A stretch of DNA of 8,792 bases from an uncultured Treponema sp. Lineage in GTDB: Bacteria > Spirochaetota > Spirochaetia > Treponematales > Treponemataceae. Positions 5,336 through 8,792 of the stretch are shown in pieces. A program made the translations under genes and the position numbers. Where the stretch lies: NCBI GenBank assembly GCA_937885175.1, contig CAKZZO010000064.1:1-8792 (forward strand). The letters are read 5' to 3'. The notes beneath the pieces are model-generated. The model did not search any database, was not told the DNA's origin, and saw only the letters and a list, made by a program, of their open reading frames with translations. Position 1 is the stretch's first letter. Each line of letters starts with the position of its first letter.

Positions 5336-6475
5336 TTATTTCCGTTCGCCGTAATTTTTGTCCACCCATTTCAGGTATTCGCCGCTTAAAATACGGTTAA
5401 TCCAGTCGGGGTGGGTCAAGTTCCAGGTTACGGTAAGCTGTAAGCCCTGTTCAAAGGTCATCTTGCGCTCCCAGCCCAGTTCGCGCTTGATTTTTGAGCA
5501 GTCAATGGCATAGCGTTGGTCGTGGCCCGGGCGGTCTTTTACGTGGGTAATTGTCTTCCTAATCTCATCCTCAGGTTTTTTGAGCTGTGCCGCAGTCAGT
5601 TCAATGAGTTTGTCCAGCAACTTGATGTTCTGCCACTCGTTTTCACCGCCGATGTTGTATTTTTCACCGGACTTGCCGTTTTTAAGAATCAGCCAGACTG
5701 CTCGGTTGTGGTCTTCTACGTAAATCCAGTCACGGATGTTTGTGCCCTGACCATAGACCGGAAGATTCTTTCCCTGCTGCATGTTTAGAATCATCAGGGG
5801 AATGAGTTTTTCGGGGAACTGATAGGGACCATAGTTGTTCGTGCAGTTTGACAGGGTAATGGGAAGTCCATAGGTGTGGTGATAGGCCATAACGATATGG
5901 TCGCTGGATGCCTTGCTGGATGAATAGGGGGAGCGGGGGTCATAGGGGGTTGTCTCGGTAAAATAGCCCGTGGGGCCGAGGGAACCGTAGACTTCATCGG
6001 TTGAAATGTGATGGAAAAGTACATCGTCCCGCTGCTTGTCCAGTGAAATGCCCCAGTAGAGACGGGCAACGTCCAAAAGGGTATAGGTGCCCATGACATT
6101 TGTCTTGATGAATGCTTCAGGGCCTAAAATTGAGCGGTCTACATGACTTTCTGCCGCAAAGTGAACGACCGTGTCTATATCGTACTGCTTAAAGATTCGT
6201 TCCATTTCAGCACGGTCGCAGATGTCGGCTTTTTCAAAGAAGTAGCGGCGTTTTGCCTCGTCCTTGCAGCCGAAACCAAATTCGGCATCTACATCCTCCA
6301 GAGACTCGCCGTTTCCCGCATAGGTGAGGGCATCTACATTGACGATTCTGCCGGCAAAACCTGCATCCTCAAAGGCTGCCTCGCCGCTCGTTGATTTTCC
6401 GAACATATAGTGAATGAAATTGCTTCCAATAAATCCGGCTCCACCGGTTACCAAAATGTTTTTAAGTTTACGCAT
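5336..6475 (-). CDS. rfbB: dTDP-glucose 4,6-dehydratase
   Basis: The enzyme converts dTDP-glucose to dTDP-4-keto-6-deoxyglucose, the second step of dTDP-L-rhamnose synthesis, in the cytoplasm. The 379-residue extended SDR protein shows the NAD-binding GGAGFIG (11-17), HFAAESHVDRSI (105-116), STDEVYG (158-164) with the Thr-Asp-Glu catalytic set, YSSSK (184-188) with the active-site Tyr and Lys, NNYGPYQFPEKLIP (213-226) and RPGHDQRYAID (315-325). It is longer than the usual 340-360 residues because of two small insertions, near residues 25-42 and 63-76. GAGG (6486-6483) lies 7 bases before the ATG, and the start shares one base with the rfbD stop (TAATG), implying translational coupling. All key residues are present. 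Confidence 0.96.
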   Translation of the reverse strand: MRKLKNILVTGGAGFIGSNFIHYMFGKSTSGEAAFEDAGFAGRIVNVDALTYAGNGESLEDVDAEFGFGCKDEAKRRYFFEKADICDRAEMERIFKQYDIDTVVHFAAESHVDRSILGPEAFIKTNVMGTYTLLDVARLYWGISLDKQRDDVLFHHISTDEVYGSLGPTGYFTETTPYDPRSPYSSSKASSDHIVMAYHHTYGLPITLSNCTNNYGPYQFPEKLIPLMILNMQQGKNLPVYGQGTNIRDWIYVEDHNRAVWLILKNGKSGEKYNIGGENEWQNIKLLDKLIELTAAQLKKPEDEIRKTITHVKDRPGHDQRYAIDCSKIKRELGWERKMTFEQGLQLTVTWNLTHPDWINRILSGEYLKWVDKNYGERK

Positions 6476-7407
6476 TATTGTACCTCAAATCTTTTGTCTT
6501 TCATAAAACTTTCCAGAGACTTCTGCCAGTGGGGAAGTTTTATATGAAGGGCTTCCTGAATTTTAGTCTTGTCCAGAACACTGTATGCGGGTCTTACTGC
6601 GCGCGTAGGATATTCTGAAGTTGTACAGGCAAGTATGCGGCATTCGTGTTTAGGGTCGATTTTTTTGTGTTTTTTAGCAAGACGGTTTATCTCGCAGGCA
6701 AATTCGTGCCAGTTTGTTTCTCCCTCATCGGTTACATGGTAAATGCCAAAGGGAACAAAGTTTTTTTCATCAGATTTGACAAGTTCCACGATAACGGAAG
6801 CAAGGGTAGCCGCATTGGTAGGCGTTCCCCTCTGGTCAGAAACGACTTTGATTTCATCCTTTGACCCGGTAAGTTTTGTCATGGTGTAGACAAAATTGTG
6901 GCCATGCACGCCGTAAAGCCATGCGGTGCGGAGGATGTAGTATTTTGCCATTCCCTTGATGACGGCATCTTCTCCTTCGCTTTTGGTTTTGCCGTATACG
7001 CCCAGAGGAGCTTTCTGGTCTGTTTCTGTATAAGGACGAATTTTCCCGTCTTTTTCAGTACAGCCTTTTCCGTCAAATACATAATCTGTGCTGATGTGGA
7101 TTAACTTTGCGCCGTTGTTGCGGGCAACTCGTGCGATGTTTGCAACACCCTTTGCATTTACGGCGGCTGCCTTTTCGGCTTCGTCTTCTGCCTTGTCTAC
7201 GGCGGTGTAGGCGGCACAGTTGATTATGCACTCCAGTTTGTGGTCTGAGTGAAGCTGGGAGCTAGCCTGCATGGCAAAATGCTCCAGGGCCTCTACGTTC
7301 GTGATGTCAACATCGGCATCCGAAGTGACGAAGGGTATTTTTGCTGCGGTTAATTGAGAGGCGACTTCTGAGCCGAGCATTCCTTTTGAACCGATAAGCC
7401 AAACCAT
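6475..7407 (-). CDS. rfbD: dTDP-4-dehydrorhamnose reductase
   Basis: The enzyme reduces dTDP-4-keto-L-rhamnose to dTDP-L-rhamnose, the last step of the pathway. The 310-residue protein has the nucleotide-binding GSKGMLG (6-12), NCAAYTAVDKAE (63-74), STDYVFDG (106-113), YGKTK (138-142) with the catalytic Tyr and Lys, RTAWLYG (160-166), DQRGTPT (191-197) and RPAYSVLD (272-279), all RmlD features. I use the ATG at 7407: GAAGG (7420-7416) lies 8 bases upstream and the protein begins directly with the first Rossmann strand. A start at 7506 would add 33 unrelated residues from within rfbC. It begins one base after the rfbC stop and its own stop overlaps the rfbB start, so the operon is tightly coupled. 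Confidence 0.95.
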   Translation of the reverse strand: MVWLIGSKGMLGSEVASQLTAAKIPFVTSDADVDITNVEALEHFAMQASSQLHSDHKLECIINCAAYTAVDKAEDEAEKAAAVNAKGVANIARVARNNGAKLIHISTDYVFDGKGCTEKDGKIRPYTETDQKAPLGVYGKTKSEGEDAVIKGMAKYYILRTAWLYGVHGHNFVYTMTKLTGSKDEIKVVSDQRGTPTNAATLASVIVELVKSDEKNFVPFGIYHVTDEGETNWHEFACEINRLAKKHKKIDPKHECRILACTTSEYPTRAVRPAYSVLDKTKIQEALHIKLPHWQKSLESFMKDKRFEVQ

Positions 7408-7408
7408 A

Positions 7409-8026
7409 TCAATTACCTTCCTTCCAGTCTCCGCCAATCCAAATGCCCTTTGTGTCAAAGTAGCCTCGGTCTGGATTGAAAGCCGGATGATGACTGTCTT
7501 TTTCACTTAAAAGGGGTGTGATGCCAGCTGCCCCTGCCTGAGAGGCGATAGCATTCCAGTCAATGCCGATTTTTGGGTCATTCCACATAAGGCCTGCGTC
7601 ATCCTCCGGATGATAGAAGTCCGTGCATTTGTAGGTAAAAACGGCAAAGTCGCTGAGCACGTAGAAGCCGTGGGCAAAGCCTTCAGGAATGTAGAACATA
7701 TTCTGCTTTTCGCTGTCCAGAATTACGCCATGGTATTTCCCGAATGTGGGAGAATCATTTCGTAAGTCTACGGCTACATCGTAGACCTTTCCTTCCAGAG
7801 CACGGACGAGTTTTCCCTGAGGGTGTTTTGTCTGCCAGTGTAAGCCTCTCAGTACGCCAGCTTTTGACGCACTCTGATTGTCCTGTACAAAGCGCATGGT
7901 TAGACCAGCCTCAAAAAAATCCTTTTCACTGTAGGCTTCCATAAAATAGCCGCGGGAATCTCCAAAAACTTTCGGTTGAATTTCCCACAAGCCCTCAATG
8001 TCGCATCTTGTAAATGAAAAAGCCAT
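7409..8026 (-). CDS. rfbC: dTDP-4-dehydrorhamnose 3,5-epimerase
   Basis: This cupin-fold epimerase converts dTDP-4-keto-6-deoxyglucose to dTDP-4-keto-L-rhamnose, the third step. The 205-residue protein shows DSRGYFMEAY (23-32), QDNQSASKAGVLRGLHWQ (48-65) with the active-site His63, QGKLVRALEGKVYDVAVDLR (70-89), YIPEGFAHGFYVLSD (112-126) and Tyr138 at the position of the conserved catalytic Tyr. Length is at the upper end for RmlC (about 180-205). The ATG shares its A with the rfbA stop codon (TAATG), and GGAG (8038-8035) lies 8 bases upstream. It sits second in the visible minus-strand order rfbA-rfbC-rfbD-rfbB. Complete and without missing residues. Confidence 0.96.
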   Translation of the reverse strand: MAFSFTRCDIEGLWEIQPKVFGDSRGYFMEAYSEKDFFEAGLTMRFVQDNQSASKAGVLRGLHWQTKHPQGKLVRALEGKVYDVAVDLRNDSPTFGKYHGVILDSEKQNMFYIPEGFAHGFYVLSDFAVFTYKCTDFYHPEDDAGLMWNDPKIGIDWNAIASQAGAAGITPLLSEKDSHHPAFNPDRGYFDTKGIWIGGDWKEGN

Positions 8027-8792
8027 TAGAAATTCTCCGCGATAAACTGCAGGTATGAACCGTAGTCCGTTTTATATTGCTTGGCCAGTTCCAACAGCTG
8101 AGCCTTTGAAATCCATCTGTTGCGGTAGGAAATCTCCTCTATGCAACTGATGTAGAATCCCTGTCTTTTCTGCACGGTATTTACAAAATCTCCTGCTTCC
8201 TGAAGACCATCGTAGGTGCCTGTATCCAGCCATGCCATGCCGCGTCCCAAAAGTTCTACAGTGAGTGATGATTTTTCAAGATAGGCATTGTTTACCGCAG
8301 TGATTTCAATTTCACCCCGGGCAGAAGGCTGTACGTTTTGGGCAATCTGCACGACTGCGTTATCGTAGAAATAGAGTCCTGGAACCGCATAGTTTGATTT
8401 TGGTTTGGCAGGCTTTTCTTCAATGCCCAGAACGTTTCCCTTCGCGTCAAATTCAACAACGCCGTATGCCGTGGGATCCTTGACGTAGTATCCGAAAATG
8501 ACGGCACCTCCATTGCTGTTCACTTTTACCGCGGCGTTTTTTAGGCTCTTGGAAAAATTCTGTCCGTAAAAAATATTGTCGCCCAGTACAAGAGCCACGC
8601 TATCATTTCCGATAAAATCTTTTCCAACGATAAAGGCATCGGCCAGTCCGCGGGGCTTATCCTGCACGGCATAGTCAAATTGCATGCCCAGCCATGAGCC
8701 GTCTCCAAAGAGTTCCTTGAATACAGGTAAGTCACGGGGAGTAGAAATAATCAGAACTTGGCGGATTCCCGCCAGCATAAGGACGCTCAGGG
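8026..8792 (-). CDS. rfbA: Glucose-1-phosphate thymidylyltransferase, 5' end cut by the window
   Basis: The enzyme makes dTDP-glucose from dTTP and glucose-1-phosphate, the first and feedback-regulated step of dTDP-rhamnose synthesis. The 254 visible residues begin LSVLMLAGIRQVLIISTP, which in this family follows about 35-45 residues holding the GGxGTRL nucleotide site; that part lies beyond the right edge. Visible motifs (numbered from the first complete codon) are PRGLADAFIVG (46-56), LGDNIFYG (69-76), GYYVKDPTAYGVVEF (100-114), EEKP (124-127), GEIEITAVNNAYL (159-171) and WLDTGTYDGLQEA (187-199). An ATG at 8778 aligns with an internal Met of the family, so it is not the true start. The stop overlaps the rfbC start. 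The operon promoter is outside the window. Confidence 0.95.
   Translation of the reverse strand, partial: LSVLMLAGIRQVLIISTPRDLPVFKELFGDGSWLGMQFDYAVQDKPRGLADAFIVGKDFIGNDSVALVLGDNIFYGQNFSKSLKNAAVKVNSNGGAVIFGYYVKDPTAYGVVEFDAKGNVLGIEEKPAKPKSNYAVPGLYFYDNAVVQIAQNVQPSARGEIEITAVNNAYLEKSSLTVELLGRGMAWLDTGTYDGLQEAGDFVNTVQKRQGFYISCIEEISYRNRWISKAQLLELAKQYKTDYGSYLQFIAENF

Noticed and set aside
5334..5369. ATG start of the exported hypothetical protein inside rfbB
   Set aside because: No ribosome site and it would put a long polar stretch before the signal peptide; the TTG at 5333 gives a classic signal sequence.
5516..5788. 90-codon plus-strand frame opposite rfbB
   Set aside because: Antisense shadow of a conserved enzyme; no promoter or family signal.
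7408..7506. Longer rfbD beginning inside rfbC
   Set aside because: The added 33 residues are an out-of-frame reading of rfbC; the Rossmann fold and ribosome site both point to 7407.
1..8792. CRISPR arrays, tRNA or rRNA genes, insertion sequences, toxin-antitoxin or defence genes
   Set aside because: No regularly spaced repeats, cloverleaf-like sequences, transposase motifs or defence domains seen on either strand.

Overview
The window looks like chromosomal DNA of a spirochaete, most probably a commensal (gut, rumen or oral) Treponema. The main argument is gene order: rpsF-ssb-rpsR-rplI-dnaB is, as far as I recall, the same neighbourhood found in Treponema pallidum (TP0063 to TP0058). The base composition is moderate, and the ribosomal proteins carry extensions. 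The species cannot be named from the sequence alone.

Left part (1 to 3467, plus strand): bases 1-97 show no supportable gene. A good sigma-70-type promoter (98-126) and a structured leader precede rpsF, ssb, rpsR and rplI (S6, single-strand DNA-binding protein, S18, L9). Small hairpins sit in two of the gaps. An intrinsic terminator follows rplI, and then comes dnaB, the replicative helicase, with a TTG start. The terminator inside this cluster suggests that ribosomal-protein and dnaB expression are set differently.

Middle (3468 to 4612, plus strand): an 89-bp gap holds a 9-A run, a 12-bp perfect AT palindrome, a run of ten G residues and a near-consensus extended -10 promoter. The predicted transcription start lies only 2-4 bases before the ATG of a WecA/TagO-type polyprenyl-phosphate sugar-1-phosphate transferase. 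A homopolymeric G tract just upstream of the -35 box of a gene that starts surface-glycan synthesis is the most striking element here: a candidate phase-variation switch driving a leaderless mRNA.

Right part (4566 to 8792, minus strand): a tightly packed operon rfbA-rfbC-rfbD-rfbB makes dTDP-L-rhamnose. It is followed 2 bases later by an unrecognised exported protein with a LysM-like stretch. The reading frames overlap or nearly touch (TAATG junctions), so translation is probably coupled. rfbA runs off the right edge. The last gene overlaps the 3' end of the wecA-like gene by 47 bp in convergent orientation.

Together the wecA-like gene (loading the first sugar on the lipid carrier) and the rhamnose operon (making an activated deoxysugar) suggest that this bacterium builds a rhamnose-containing surface glycan, unlike T. 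pallidum, which is thought to lack LPS. I see no tRNA, rRNA, CRISPR, insertion sequence or phage gene.
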